Shown: piece by piece, positions 1 through 8,969 of the stretch
How positions within the stretch are numbered: position 1 is the stretch's first letter
How the letters are laid out: each line of letters starts with the position of its first letter
DNA from: Calidihabitans tengchongensis
Lineage (GTDB): Bacteria > Sysuimicrobiota > Sysuimicrobiia > Sysuimicrobiales > Kaftiobacteriaceae
Length of the DNA stretch: 64,000 nt
Direction: 5' to 3'
Assembly: GCA_031459615.1 (NCBI GenBank)
Contig: JAVKIE010000009.1
Coordinates: forward strand, 34,936 to 98,935
Notes under the pieces: generated by a model
What the model was told of the DNA's origin: nothing
Databases searched by the model: none
Seen by the model: only the letters and a program-made list of their open reading frames with translations
Made by a program: the position numbers and the translations under genes

Positions 1-1143
1 TGGGATCCCCGGCCGGGATACCGGCTGACCGAATGGGAGAAGGCCACCCGCACCGCCATCACCGGCAGCAGCGTCTGGCGGCGGCCGCGGGTGAGCCTGG
101 AGACGCTGCCCGATCCGGTGCCGGGCCCCAAGGACGTGGTCATCCGGCCCCGGGCCTGCGGGATCTGCGGCTCCGACGTGCACTTCTATGAGACCGACCC
201 CGACGGCTACATGTTGTACCCGGGGCTCACGCGCTTTCCCGTGGTGATCGGGCACGAGTTCAGCGGCGAGGTGCTGGAGGTCGGCCGGGAGGTGCGGGAC
301 CTGCGGCCCGGGGACATGGTCACCTGCGAGGAGATGATCTGGTGCGGCGAGTGCGTCCCCTGCCGCAACGGCTATCCCAACCAGTGCCAGCGCCTGGAAG
401 AGATCGGCTTTACCATCAACGGCGCCCAGGCCGAGCGGATCGTCATCGGGGCCAAGTACTGCTGGAAGATCAACGCCCTGGCCGAGCGGTACGGCAGCGT
501 CGAGCGGGCCTACGAGGCCGGCGCGCTGTGCGAGCCCACCAGCGTCGCCTACAACGCCATGTTCACCCGCGCCGAGGGGTTCAAGCCCGGCGGCCACGTG
601 GTGGTCTTCGGCACGGGGCCGATCGGCTTTGCCGCCATCGCCCTGGCCCGGGCCGCGGGCGCGGCGAAGATCATCGCCTTCGAAGTGAGTCCGGTGCGCC
701 AGGACCTGGCGCGCCAGGTGGGGGCGGACGTCGTGCTGAACCCCGTGGAGCTGGAGCGCCAGGGGACATCCCCCCGGGAAGCGATCCTGGACCTCACCGA
801 GGGCGAGGGGGCGGCCCTGCACGTGGAGGCCGCCGGGGCGCCGGCCCGGACCATCCCGGAGATGGAGGCGTCGCTGGCGGTGGGCGGCAAGATCGTCATG
901 ATCGGCCGGGCCGCCGAGCGCACCCCCGTGTACCTGGAGCACTTCCAGACCCACGCGGCCCAGATCTACGGCGCCCAGGGGCACTCGGGCTACGGCAACT
1001 TCCCCAACGTGATCAAGCTCATGGCCGCGGGGCGCATTGACCTGACGCCGATCATCACCAGCCGGTTCCCCCTGGATCGGGCCGTGGAGGCCCTGCAGAA
1101 GGCCACCCGGCGCGAGGACGGCAAGATCATGATCCGGGGGTGA
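1..1143 (+). CDS. iolM: Zinc-dependent dehydrogenase, probable scyllo-inosose 3-dehydrogenase (5' partial)
   Basis: Medium-chain Zn/NAD dehydrogenase. The frame is open from base 1, and the residues before the first GTG (position 91) still look like family sequence, so the true start is left of the window. Visible are the catalytic-zinc Cys in ACGICGSD, the GHEFSGEV histidine and glutamate, the four-Cys structural zinc lobe (CGECVPC then a later Cys), EPTSVAYNA, and the Rossmann GTGPIG loop. The long N-terminus ahead of the GroES-like fold and the GAQGHSGYGNFP segment resemble Thermotoga IolM (TM0412) from memory. That enzyme oxidises scyllo-inosose to the diketo-inositol. iolN, iolO and an iolG-like gene downstream support the assignment. 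A sorbitol- or threonine-type dehydrogenase remains the alternative. Confidence 0.72.
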   Translation, partial: WDPRPGYRLTEWEKATRTAITGSSVWRRPRVSLETLPDPVPGPKDVVIRPRACGICGSDVHFYETDPDGYMLYPGLTRFPVVIGHEFSGEVLEVGREVRDLRPGDMVTCEEMIWCGECVPCRNGYPNQCQRLEEIGFTINGAQAERIVIGAKYCWKINALAERYGSVERAYEAGALCEPTSVAYNAMFTRAEGFKPGGHVVVFGTGPIGFAAIALARAAGAAKIIAFEVSPVRQDLARQVGADVVLNPVELERQGTSPREAILDLTEGEGAALHVEAAGAPARTIPEMEASLAVGGKIVMIGRAAERTPVYLEHFQTHAAQIYGAQGHSGYGNFPNVIKLMAAGRIDLTPIITSRFPLDRAVEALQKATRREDGKIMIRG

Positions 1144-1217
1144 GGCCGGCGGGCCGACCGCTGAAGGGGGGTGAGCGCGGAGGGAGTGACGTGAGATCAG
1201 TTCGAGGAGGCGAGAGG

Positions 1218-2522
1218 ATGCGTGGGAGAATGGCCAGGATGGTTGTGTTACTTGTCGGTGCGCTGGCGGTGGCCTCCACCGCTGTCGCCGCACCGGGGCT
1301 GCCGCCCAAGCCCGCCAAGCTCACCATGGCCGTGGTGGCCGGGGGTGAGACCAAGGGGCTGAAGGCAATCCTGCCCATGTGGGAACGGGAGATGGGGGTG
1401 AAAGTCGAGCTCGTCGAATTCCCCTACCCGACCCTGTACGAGAAGCTGGTGACGGCCTTCCAGGCCAACGCGCCCACCTTCGACCTCCTGATCGCTGACG
1501 ATCCGTGGATGCCGAAGTTCGGGTCCGAGGGCTGGCTGGTGCCCCTGGATCAGACCTTCGGGTACCAGCGGGACCCGGACATCTTCCCGGTGGTTTACGA
1601 CCTGGGGTCCTGGCCGCCGCCTCGGGGTCCGATTCCGCCCGGGGAAGCGGGCAAGCCGCGCCGGCTGTATGCGATCACGCTGGTGGGCAACGTCGAATTC
1701 TTCATGTACCGCAAGGACCTGCTGCCGGCGCCTCAGACCTGGGATGACGTCATTGCCAATGCCCGCAAGGTCCACGATCCCAGCAAGCCCTTCTACGGGT
1801 TCGTGATCCGCGGCGCCAAGGGGAACCCGGTCATCTCCGAGTTCACGCCGGTCCTGCTGTCGTTCGGGGCGCGGATCTTTGACAACAACTGGCGGGTGGT
1901 GCTCAACTCCAAGGAAGCGGTGGATGCGCTGCGGTTCTTCGCCGTGGAACTGAAGAAGTACGCGCCGCCGGGTGTGGCCAACTATGATGCCGCCGAGCGG
2001 GCGCGGGAGGTCGCCACCGGGCGGGCGGCGCAGGGGTTCATCTGGCCGGCAGAGATCACCGACATCGTCGAGAACCCGGCCGTGTCCACGGTCATCGGCA
2101 AGATGGGTTACACGCTGGCCCCGCGGGGACCGGGAGGCAAGCACGCTCCCCTGATGGGGAACTGGCTATTGGCCATTCCCAAAGCGAGCCGCAACCAGCG
2201 GTGGGCATACGAGTTCATCCTGTGGGCCACCAGCGCCCGCGTGCAGCGGCCGTACGCCCTGGGCGGTGGCATTCCGTTCCGGCGGTCCATTCTGCAGGAC
2301 GCGGACCTGAACCGCCGCTTCCCGTTCTTCAAGGCCATGGCCGACTCGCTGGCCGCCCCGGCCGAGTGGAGGCCCCGGACACAGGAGTGGTTTGCGGTGG
2401 AAGCCATCCTGGGCACCCACGTGAACGCCGCGCTGGCGGGTATCGAGACACCCGAGGAAGCCATCACCAAGGCCGCCCGGGAAATCGAGCGTCACATGAA
2501 GGAGGCCGGCTACTATCGGTGA
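1218..2522 (+). CDS. ABC sugar-binding lipoprotein-like/periplasmic protein (CUT1 type)
   Basis: Extracellular solute-binding protein of the family 1 (MalE-like) fold, 434 residues. An N-terminal signal peptide (about residues 1-25, hydrophobic core then AVAA) lacks an obvious lipobox Cys. The start at 1218 is chosen because GAGGAGG lies 8-10 bases upstream; the frame could extend to 1140. It is followed by two permease genes but no ATPase gene, so the importer must borrow an ATPase. Its position directly after iolM suggests an inositol or related polyol as ligand, which is inference only. Confidence 0.85.
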   Translation: MRGRMARMVVLLVGALAVASTAVAAPGLPPKPAKLTMAVVAGGETKGLKAILPMWEREMGVKVELVEFPYPTLYEKLVTAFQANAPTFDLLIADDPWMPKFGSEGWLVPLDQTFGYQRDPDIFPVVYDLGSWPPPRGPIPPGEAGKPRRLYAITLVGNVEFFMYRKDLLPAPQTWDDVIANARKVHDPSKPFYGFVIRGAKGNPVISEFTPVLLSFGARIFDNNWRVVLNSKEAVDALRFFAVELKKYAPPGVANYDAAERAREVATGRAAQGFIWPAEITDIVENPAVSTVIGKMGYTLAPRGPGGKHAPLMGNWLLAIPKASRNQRWAYEFILWATSARVQRPYALGGGIPFRRSILQDADLNRRFPFFKAMADSLAAPAEWRPRTQEWFAVEAILGTHVNAALAGIETPEEAITKAAREIERHMKEAGYYR

Positions 2523-2528
2523 GGTCGG

Positions 2529-2555
2529 GGCCCGGGGGCTGATCGCCCCCGGGCC
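2529..2555 (+). promoter_or_regulatory. GC-rich hairpin between binding-protein and permease genes
   Basis: Perfect 11-bp inverted repeat (2529-2539 with 2545-2555, 5-base loop) starting 6 bases after the binding-protein stop. There is no T-run, so it looks like an mRNA-stabilising or partial-readthrough element rather than a full terminator. Similar hairpins sit at the same place in three other importers of this window. Confidence 0.6.
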
Positions 2556-2598
2556 TCTGTCCACACGTCTGGGGCGTCGGCTGACCCCCTACCTGCTG

Positions 2599-3435
2599 GT
2601 GGCGCCGCCCGTGGCCCTGCTGGCCGCGCTGGTGGTGTACCCGCTTCTGTATAACGTCGGCCTCAGCCTGCGCAACTACCGCACGGGAGAGTTCGTCGGC
2701 CTGCACAATTTTGCCCGGGCGCTGGAGGACCCGCAGTTCTTTGCATCCCTGCGGGCGACGGGGGTGTACGTCTCGGCGGCCCTGGCCACCGAGCTCACCC
2801 TGGGACTGGCACTGGCGCTGCTGGTCCATCGGACCATCCACAGCGGCTGGGCCCGGGCGCTGGTCTACGTGCTCTTCCTGATCCCGATGGTCACTCCGCC
2901 AGTGGCCGCCGGTGTGATCGCGCGGCTGATCTACACCCCCACCTACGGCATCCTCAACGTCCTGCTGCTCCGCCTGGGGGCCATTTCGTCAGACGTTCTG
3001 TGGCTCTCAGAACCAGCCACGGCCATGTTCGCCGTGCTGAGCGTCGACGTGTGGCAGTGGATGCCCTTTGTCTTCCTGGTGTGCTTTGCAGGACTGCAGG
3101 CGGTTCCGGCCGACACGGTGGAAGCGGCGCGGGTGGACGGAGCCGACGGTTGGCGGCTGTTCTGGCATATCGAGTTCCCGTACCTGCAGTCGCTGCTGCT
3201 GCTGGTCCTGGTGTTTCGGTTCACCGACACCTTTCGCGTCTTCGACCACGTGCAGGTCCTGACCGCGGGGGGACCGGGGGCCACCACCGAGTTCCTCAGC
3301 CTGTACCTGTACCGCGTGGCCTTCAAGTTCTTCAACCTGAGCTACGCGGCCGCCCTGTCTCTGTTCGTCCTGCTGGTGACCTCGCTGGCCTTTGCGGTTC
3401 TGGGACGGTACCTGGTGCGCGAGGTGAGCGCGTGA
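2599..3435 (+). CDS. ABC sugar permease, MalF-like
   Basis: CUT1 inner-membrane permease, 278 residues from the GTG at 2599, about six membrane segments. The cytoplasmic EAA loop that contacts the ATPase is visible as EAARVDGADGWRLFW around residue 177. The start is uncertain: coding-like sequence (LTPYLLV) continues upstream of 2599, but there is no in-frame ATG, GTG or TTG back to the stop at 2497, and no good ribosome-binding site. Initiation may be at GTG 2599, which keeps the first membrane segment whole, or at a CTG codon. It overlaps the next permease by 4 bases. Confidence 0.85.
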   Translation: MAPPVALLAALVVYPLLYNVGLSLRNYRTGEFVGLHNFARALEDPQFFASLRATGVYVSAALATELTLGLALALLVHRTIHSGWARALVYVLFLIPMVTPPVAAGVIARLIYTPTYGILNVLLLRLGAISSDVLWLSEPATAMFAVLSVDVWQWMPFVFLVCFAGLQAVPADTVEAARVDGADGWRLFWHIEFPYLQSLLLLVLVFRFTDTFRVFDHVQVLTAGGPGATTEFLSLYLYRVAFKFFNLSYAAALSLFVLLVTSLAFAVLGRYLVREVSA

Positions 3436-4274
3436 GCCGGGTGGGTCTGTGGCGCATGGTGACGGGGGCCGTCCTGGCCGTTCTGACGGCCGTGTACCTG
3501 TTTCCCTTTTACTGGATGGTGGTGACCGCCCTCAAACCGCTGCCGGAGTTCTACCGGTTCCCTCCCACGTTGCTGCCCCTTGATGCCACCGTGGCCGCGT
3601 TCAGATCGGTCATGCTGCAGCGGGGATTTCTGGTCCTCCTGCGCAACAGTCTGGCGGCGTGCCTGGCTGCCGTCGGGGCAGCCCTGGTGGTCGCCATGCT
3701 CATCGCCTACCCGGTGACGCGGTTGCCGGTGTCGCCCGCGTTCCGCCGCGGGCTCCTCAACTGGATTTTGAGCCTGCGTTTTCTGCCGCCCATCGTGGTC
3801 GTCATCCCGTTCTTCGATATCGTCCGGCGGCTGGGACTGTACGACAGCCTGGGAGCCCTGGTGCTCCTGTACACCGTGTTCAGCCTGCCCTTTGCCACCT
3901 GGATGCTGCGAGGATTCTTGCTGGAAGTGCCCATGGAGATCGAAGAGGCGGCGCTGGTGGATGGCGCCACCCGCTGGTACGCATTCTTCGTCGTCCTCCT
4001 CCCCCAGCTGGCGCCGGCGCTGCTGGCCACGGCCGTCATCACCTTCGCCCTCGCCTGGAGCGAGTTCATGTTCGCGTTCATCCTGACGGCCACGCCGCGG
4101 TCGCAGACCTTCCCCATCGGCGTGGCCAGCCTGGTGACCCAGTTCGAGATCATCTGGAATGAGATGGCGGCGGTGGGGACCATCGCGGCCGTGGTCCCGA
4201 TCCTGCTGCTGGTCTTCGCGCGCCGGTACGTGATCGGAGCCCTGACCTTTGGAGCGGTGCGTGAGAAGGCGTGA
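3432..4274 (+). CDS. ABC sugar permease, MalG-like
   Basis: Second CUT1 permease of the first importer, 280 residues, about six membrane segments. The EAA loop reads EEAALVDGATRWYAFF near residue 170. The GTG start overlaps the previous stop (GTGA), implying translational coupling. The 3' end overlaps the next gene by 4 bases, placing transporter and isomerase genes in one operon. No ATP-binding subunit is encoded nearby. Confidence 0.87.
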   Translation: MSRVGLWRMVTGAVLAVLTAVYLFPFYWMVVTALKPLPEFYRFPPTLLPLDATVAAFRSVMLQRGFLVLLRNSLAACLAAVGAALVVAMLIAYPVTRLPVSPAFRRGLLNWILSLRFLPPIVVVIPFFDIVRRLGLYDSLGALVLLYTVFSLPFATWMLRGFLLEVPMEIEEAALVDGATRWYAFFVVLLPQLAPALLATAVITFALAWSEFMFAFILTATPRSQTFPIGVASLVTQFEIIWNEMAAVGTIAAVVPILLLVFARRYVIGALTFGAVREKA

Positions 4275-5053
4275 GCGCATCCGGGGGAGGGGAACTGTGT
4301 CCCTGCCTGGACGCCCTGTGGGCCGGACGGCCCGCCGAGCCGGCGCTGGGGCTGCTGGCCGAAGAGGGCTTCCGGCTGGTGGAATTCTGGGACTGGCGGG
4401 AGCGGAACATCGACCATCTGGCCGCGCAGCTAGAGAACCTGGGGATGTCGGCGGTGGCCTTCAGCGGCACGACCTTTGAGGAGCCCCTGCTGGATCCCGC
4501 CGGCCACGAGGCGGCCCTGGCGCACCTGCGCACGTCCCTGGAGGTGGCACGGCGCCTGGGCACGCGGCTGCTGGTGGTGCACGTGGGGTACGCCCGCTCC
4601 GACCGCCCCCGGTCTGCACAGTGGGAGGCGGCGGTCGTGGGGCTGCGGCGGGCCGCCGATCTGGCCCAGGCGGCCGGGGTGAGGCTGCTGGTGGAGCCGT
4701 TGAACTCCGTCCTGGACCATCCGGGCTACTTCCTGGACAGCCTGCCCGATGCCCTGGCGCTACTGGAGGACGTCGGCCATCCGGCGGTGGGATTGCTGCT
4801 GGATGTGTACCACATGTGGGTGACGCACGACGACCTGCTGGACCGGCTGGAGGGCGCCGCGGCTCGGGCGGGGCACGTGCATGTGGCCGACGTGCCCGGC
4901 CGCGGCGAGCCCGGCAGCGGGGTGATCCCCTGGCGCGCGGTGCTCGACCGCCTGCGCGCCGGCGGCTACCGCGGGGCGCTGGGCCTGGAGTGCTGGCCGA
5001 CCGCCGACGTCCGCGGCGCGCTGCGGCGCTGCCGGGAGGTGCTGGACGCCTGA
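4271..5053 (+). CDS. Hydroxypyruvate isomerase-like sugar isomerase (TIM barrel)
   Basis: Xylose-isomerase-like / AP-endonuclease-2-fold TIM barrel, 260 residues. Typical Hyi-family features are EFWDW near residue 38, VEPLNSVLDHPGYF near 143 (metal-binding Glu), LLLDVYHMW near 177 and GLECWP near 238 (second Glu). These enzymes interconvert aldose/ketose or hydroxypyruvate/tartronate semialdehyde. It overlaps the permease before it and iolI after it, so it probably acts on a keto-sugar of the inositol route. The exact substrate cannot be read from the sequence. Confidence 0.75.
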   Translation: MSASGGGELCPCLDALWAGRPAEPALGLLAEEGFRLVEFWDWRERNIDHLAAQLENLGMSAVAFSGTTFEEPLLDPAGHEAALAHLRTSLEVARRLGTRLLVVHVGYARSDRPRSAQWEAAVVGLRRAADLAQAAGVRLLVEPLNSVLDHPGYFLDSLPDALALLEDVGHPAVGLLLDVYHMWVTHDDLLDRLEGAAARAGHVHVADVPGRGEPGSGVIPWRAVLDRLRAGGYRGALGLECWPTADVRGALRRCREVLDA

Positions 5054-5877
5054 TGCCGAGATTCGGGCTGAACGGAGCCACTACGGGACCGGCCGACCTG
5101 CTGACCGACGTGCGGGCGGCCCGGGAGGCCGGCTACCAGGCGCTGGAGATCCGGGACACCAAGCTGCAGGCGTACCTGGACGGCGGCGGCACCCTGTACG
5201 CCCTGCGCCAGCAGGTCGCCGACGCCGGGCTGGAGGTGGCCAGCCTGAACGCCCTGGAGAAGTCCACGCTGGCCGCGGGGGCGGCGCGGGAGGCCGTGCT
5301 GCGCCGCTGCCGCATCCTGTGCGAGTGGGCGGCGGCGCTGGACTGCCCCTACGTGGTGGCGGTGCCCAGTCCGCGGGCGGACGCGCCCGACCCGGACCAG
5401 ATCGAGGCGCTGACGGTGGACGCCCTGCGCGCCCTGGCCGAGGTGGCCGAGCGCTACGGGGTGCGGGTGGGGTTCGAGTTTCTGGGGTTTGCCGACTGCT
5501 CGGTGAACACCCTGGCGGCCGCCCGGCGCATCGTGGACGCGGTGGCCCACCCCGCCGTGGGTCTGGTCCTGGACGCCTTCCACTTCTACGTGGGAGGATC
5601 GACGTGGGAGATGCTGGAGGGGCTGTCGGCCGACCGCCTGTACGTTGTGCACCTGGACGACGCCGAACCGGGCCCCCGGCAGGCCCTCACCGACGCCCAC
5701 CGGCTGCTGCCGGGGGACGGGGTGATCCCCCTGCGGGAGCTGGTCCGGCGGCTGGAGGCGCTGGGCTACCGCGGCGTGTACTCGGTGGAACTGTTCCGGC
5801 CGGAGTACTACCGGTGGGACCCGGTGGAGCTGGCCCGCGCGGCGCGGGCGAAGATGGAGGCGCTGTTTGGAGACTGA
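5053..5877 (+). CDS. iolI: Inosose isomerase
   Basis: TIM-barrel isomerase of 274 residues; Bacillus IolI has about 278. IolI converts scyllo-inosose (2-keto-myo-inositol) to 1-keto-D-chiro-inositol, linking D-chiro-inositol to the myo-inositol pathway. Segments recalled from IolI match along the whole length: FGLNGATT at the N-terminus, SLNALE, YVVAVPSP, FEFLGFADCSVNT, GLVLDAFHFYVGGS, VVHLDDAE and the C-terminal SVELFRPEYY. The metal-binding Glu and His residues lie in these motifs. The ATG overlaps the preceding stop (TGATG). This is one of the strongest functional calls in the island. Confidence 0.85.
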   Translation: MPRFGLNGATTGPADLLTDVRAAREAGYQALEIRDTKLQAYLDGGGTLYALRQQVADAGLEVASLNALEKSTLAAGAAREAVLRRCRILCEWAAALDCPYVVAVPSPRADAPDPDQIEALTVDALRALAEVAERYGVRVGFEFLGFADCSVNTLAAARRIVDAVAHPAVGLVLDAFHFYVGGSTWEMLEGLSADRLYVVHLDDAEPGPRQALTDAHRLLPGDGVIPLRELVRRLEALGYRGVYSVELFRPEYYRWDPVELARAARAKMEALFGD

Positions 5878-5904
5878 CCCCTCGGGGGGAGAAGGGAGGA
5901 CCGT

Positions 5905-6924
5905 ATGCCGGTGCGGGTGGGGATCCTGGGGTGCGGATTCATCGGCCGCCTTCACGCCCTCAACCTGAAGGCCGACCCGCGGGCCCAGCTGGTGGCCGTG
6001 GCGGACGCGGTCCCTCAGGCCGCCCAGCGGCTGGCCGCCGAGGTCCAGGCCCGCCCCCTCGGGTCGCTGGACCAGTTGCTGGGGGAGGGGCTTGACGCCC
6101 TGTACGTGTGCACGCCCAACACCGCCCACGTGGAGCCGGTCCTGCGCGGCCTGGCGGAGGGGCTGCACGTCTTCTCGGAGAAGCCCATGGCCACCACGCT
6201 GCCGGACGCCTGGCGCATCCGCGAGGCGGCCCGGCGGTCCCGGGGCATCTACCAGCTGGGCTTCAACCGCCGCTTCGCCAACGTCTACCGCTTTGCCCGC
6301 CGCCTGATTGACGAGGGGAAGATCACGCCGTTGCTGGCCCAGATGAAGCACAATCGCGGGGAGTTGCAGCAGCCCCCCTGGACCTCCGACCCCTCCGTCA
6401 CTGGCGGCTACCTGTACGAGACCCCGGTCCACCTGTTCGACATGGGCCGGTTCCTGTTCGGGGAGGTGGAGGAACTGGCGGGGTGGGCCCGCCAGAGCGT
6501 CTACCGGGAGCTGGACGGCTTTGTGGTCCTGCTGCGCTACCGCAGCGGGGTCATCGCGTCGCTGACCAGCGTCGCCCACACCAGCTGGCTGTTCCCCTAC
6601 GAGCGGGTGGAGATCTACGGGGAGCACAAGACGGTGGTGACCGAGGAACTGGAGCGGGCGTGGTTTTCGCCGGGAGCGCGGGAGCAGGTGGAGGCGGTGG
6701 ACTGCTTCCAGATGCCTGTGGAGCGCAAGTGGGGCTACGTGGCCGAGGACCGGCTGTTCATCGACGCGTGCCTGGGCGAGCGGCCGCCCGCCGTGACCGC
6801 CGACGACGGCTACCGGGCCACCGAGCTGGTGGAGGCCACCTACCGGGCGGTGCGCACCGGCCAGCCCGTCCGCCTGCCGCTGGAAGAACCGCGGGACTCC
6901 GCCCCCGCCCGGGAGGCGCGGTGA
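5905..6924 (+). CDS. iolG: Gfo/Idh/MocA oxidoreductase, probable inositol 2-dehydrogenase
   Basis: NAD(P)-dependent sugar/inositol dehydrogenase, 339 residues. The N-terminal Rossmann fold carries GILGCGFIGRLHA, followed by the family EKPM motif near residue 92. The C-terminal sheet domain has the conserved HLFDMGRFLFG (catalytic His). An AAGGGAGGA site precedes the ATG. In the inositol route IolG oxidises myo-inositol to scyllo-inosose, the substrate of IolM and IolI encoded nearby. The family is broad, so scyllo-inositol dehydrogenase (IolX/IolW) or another polyol dehydrogenase is possible. Confidence 0.68.
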   Translation: MPVRVGILGCGFIGRLHALNLKADPRAQLVAVADAVPQAAQRLAAEVQARPLGSLDQLLGEGLDALYVCTPNTAHVEPVLRGLAEGLHVFSEKPMATTLPDAWRIREAARRSRGIYQLGFNRRFANVYRFARRLIDEGKITPLLAQMKHNRGELQQPPWTSDPSVTGGYLYETPVHLFDMGRFLFGEVEELAGWARQSVYRELDGFVVLLRYRSGVIASLTSVAHTSWLFPYERVEIYGEHKTVVTEELERAWFSPGAREQVEAVDCFQMPVERKWGYVAEDRLFIDACLGERPPAVTADDGYRATELVEATYRAVRTGQPVRLPLEEPRDSAPAREAR

Positions 6925-7856
6925 GCGGGCGCGCACAGCCTCCCCCCAGGGTGGTCGCCACGGGCGCTGGGCCGGCGGGGACTCCGGAGCCGGGGGAAGG
7001 CGGCGCGCCCCGCTACCGCCTGGTGGTGGCCGACATCGACGGCACGCTGGTGACCAGCACGCGGGAGATCACCCCCCGGGTCCGGGCGGCGGTGCAGGCG
7101 GCGCGGCGGCGGGGCGTGCGGGTGTGCCTGGCCACCGGGCGCATGTGGCCGTCGGCGGAACCCTACGTCCGGCGCCTGGGCGCCGACCCGCCGATCATCC
7201 TGTACAACGGCGGCCTGGTCTACGACTTCGCCACCGGCACCGTCCTGCGCCGCGTCCCGCTGGACGTCGACCACGCCCGGGCGGTGCTGGACGTCCTGCG
7301 GGAGCACCCGGAGGTCCAGCCCCACCTGTACGTGAACGACCGGGTGTACACGGCCCGGCCCAGCGAGATCACCGACCAGTACCGGCGCAAGGACGGCATC
7401 CCCGTGGAGGTGGTGGGCGACCTGCGGGCCGTCCTGTCCGCGCCGCCGATGAAGATCCTCATCATCGGGGCGCGGCCGGACCTGGAGCGGGTGCGCGCGC
7501 GGATCCGCCAGCTGCCCCGGCAGATCCACACGGTGTTCTCCGAGGACACCTACCTGGAAGTGCTGCCCCAGGGCTCGTCCAAAGGCGCGGCGCTGCAGTG
7601 GATGGCCCGCCACCTGGGGATCCCGCTGGAGCAGGTGGTGGCCGTGGGCGACAACCTCAACGATCTGGAGATGATCCAGGTGGCGGGGCTGGGCGTGGCC
7701 ATGGGCAACGCGCCCGCCGATCTGAAGGCCGCGGCGGACGTGGTCACCGCCTCCAACGACGAGGAGGGGCTGGCGGAGGTCATCGAGCGGTGTGTGCTGC
7801 AGGGCACAGGACAGGACACGGCGCCGCCGCAGCCCGGGGCTGCGGCGGGATCCTGA
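6921..7856 (+). CDS. Cof-type HAD-IIB phosphatase
   Basis: HAD-superfamily sugar-phosphatase-like hydrolase, about 311 residues. Motif I is DIDGTLVTS near residue 37 (nucleophile Asp and acid/base Asp). The lysine of motif III lies in SSKGAALQW, and motif IV is GDNLNDLEM near 244. The IIB cap is inserted in between. The GTG at 6921 overlaps the previous stop; GTG 6951 is an alternative start, since the first ~30 residues are low-complexity. Lying between inositol enzymes and an AfuABC-like importer, a family linked to sugar phosphates, it may dephosphorylate an imported sugar- or inositol-phosphate. That is inference. Confidence 0.8.
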   Translation: MSGRAQPPPRVVATGAGPAGTPEPGEGGAPRYRLVVADIDGTLVTSTREITPRVRAAVQAARRRGVRVCLATGRMWPSAEPYVRRLGADPPIILYNGGLVYDFATGTVLRRVPLDVDHARAVLDVLREHPEVQPHLYVNDRVYTARPSEITDQYRRKDGIPVEVVGDLRAVLSAPPMKILIIGARPDLERVRARIRQLPRQIHTVFSEDTYLEVLPQGSSKGAALQWMARHLGIPLEQVVAVGDNLNDLEMIQVAGLGVAMGNAPADLKAAADVVTASNDEEGLAEVIERCVLQGTGQDTAPPQPGAAAGS

Positions 7857-7869
7857 AGGAGGGGGAAAT

Positions 7870-8892
7870 ATGCGCAGAGGGGCAGCACTGCTGGCCGTCA
7901 TCCTGGGGGTGCTGACGCTGGCGGGCACCGCCGCCACCGCCCCGGCCCCCCGCCTGGTGGTGTACTCGGCGCTGCCGGACCTGGAGACGTCGCTGATCCA
8001 CCGGGAGTTCACCCGCCGCACCGGCATCCAGGTGGACGCCCTGGTGGTCCCCGCGGCGGGCACGCTGCAGGCGCGGATCCGCACCGAGAAGGACCGCCCG
8101 CGGGCCGACGTGTTCGTGGGGGGATCCCGGGACTTCCACATCCCGCTGGCCCGGGAGGGGCTGCTGCTGCCGTACCGGTCGCCGGTGGCGGCCCAGGCCA
8201 AGATCAACCCGGCCTACCTGGACCCCGACGGCTACTGGCACGGGTGGTACCTGGGGGCTCTGGCCATCATCGTCAACACCGAGCGGTTCGAGCGGGAGCT
8301 GGCGCCCCGCGGCGTGCGCAAGCCCGCCACGTGGGACGACCTGATCCGGCCCGAGTTCCGCGGCCACTTTGTGATGCCCAGCCCCGTCACCACCGGGGGA
8401 GGGTACATCTTCGTGGCGGCCCAGATCTTCCGGCTGGGCGAGGAGCGCGCGTGGGCGTACCTGAGGGCCCTCAACGCCAACGCCTCCCAGTACACCCCCA
8501 CCGCGCCGGGGACCATCACCCTGCTGGAGCGGGGAGAGGCCATCGTGGGGATGATGTGGGCCCACGAGGCCATCGGCGCCCGGGTGCTGCGGGCCGCCCC
8601 CCTGGAGGTGACGGTGCCGCCGGACACCGGCTATGAGGTGGGCGCGGTGTCCATCGTCAAGGGCGGCCCCAACCCCGAGGGCGCCAAGGCCTACGTGGAC
8701 TTCCTGATGACCCGGGTGCCCCAGGACATCAACGCCCGCTACGGATTCCGCTACCCCGTGCGGGCGGACGTCCCCGTGCCCATGGGGGCCACGCCGTTCG
8801 AGCAGCTGAAGTTCGTCGCCTACGACCTGGACTGGGCGATCCAGAACCAGGCGCGCGTCCGCGAGCGGTGGACGCGGGAGATCGGCCGGTAG
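7870..8892 (+). CDS. ABC substrate-binding protein, AfuA / iron(III)-type family
   Basis: Periplasmic binding protein of the family annotated as Fe3+, 2-aminoethylphosphonate or thiamine binding, 340 residues, with a signal peptide ending near ATA-AP. AAGGAGGGGG lies just upstream of the ATG. The mature region begins RLVVYSALPDLETSLIH, typical of this fold. The iron-type ligand-binding tyrosines are not obvious, and the setting is sugar catabolism. Actinobacillus AfuA binds hexose phosphates, so a phosphorylated polyol is a reasonable guess. A second full set of such genes lies at 13595-17921. Confidence 0.8.
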   Translation: MRRGAALLAVILGVLTLAGTAATAPAPRLVVYSALPDLETSLIHREFTRRTGIQVDALVVPAAGTLQARIRTEKDRPRADVFVGGSRDFHIPLAREGLLLPYRSPVAAQAKINPAYLDPDGYWHGWYLGALAIIVNTERFERELAPRGVRKPATWDDLIRPEFRGHFVMPSPVTTGGGYIFVAAQIFRLGEERAWAYLRALNANASQYTPTAPGTITLLERGEAIVGMMWAHEAIGARVLRAAPLEVTVPPDTGYEVGAVSIVKGGPNPEGAKAYVDFLMTRVPQDINARYGFRYPVRADVPVPMGATPFEQLKFVAYDLDWAIQNQARVRERWTREIGR

Positions 8893-8897
8893 AGGGC

Positions 8898-8939
8898 CGG
8901 GCGGGCCGGCGTCTGCTGTCCGGGACGCCGGCCCGCCCG
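8898..8939 (+). promoter_or_regulatory. Long GC hairpin between binding-protein and permease genes
   Basis: Perfect 16-bp inverted repeat (8898-8913 with 8924-8939, 10-base loop) that starts 5 bases after the binding-protein stop. It is followed only by TTG, so terminator strength is doubtful. It probably sets a higher binding-protein:permease mRNA ratio. Confidence 0.65.
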
Positions 8940-8969
8940 TTGCCCGATGTGTGAGACGAGGTGGAGTGC

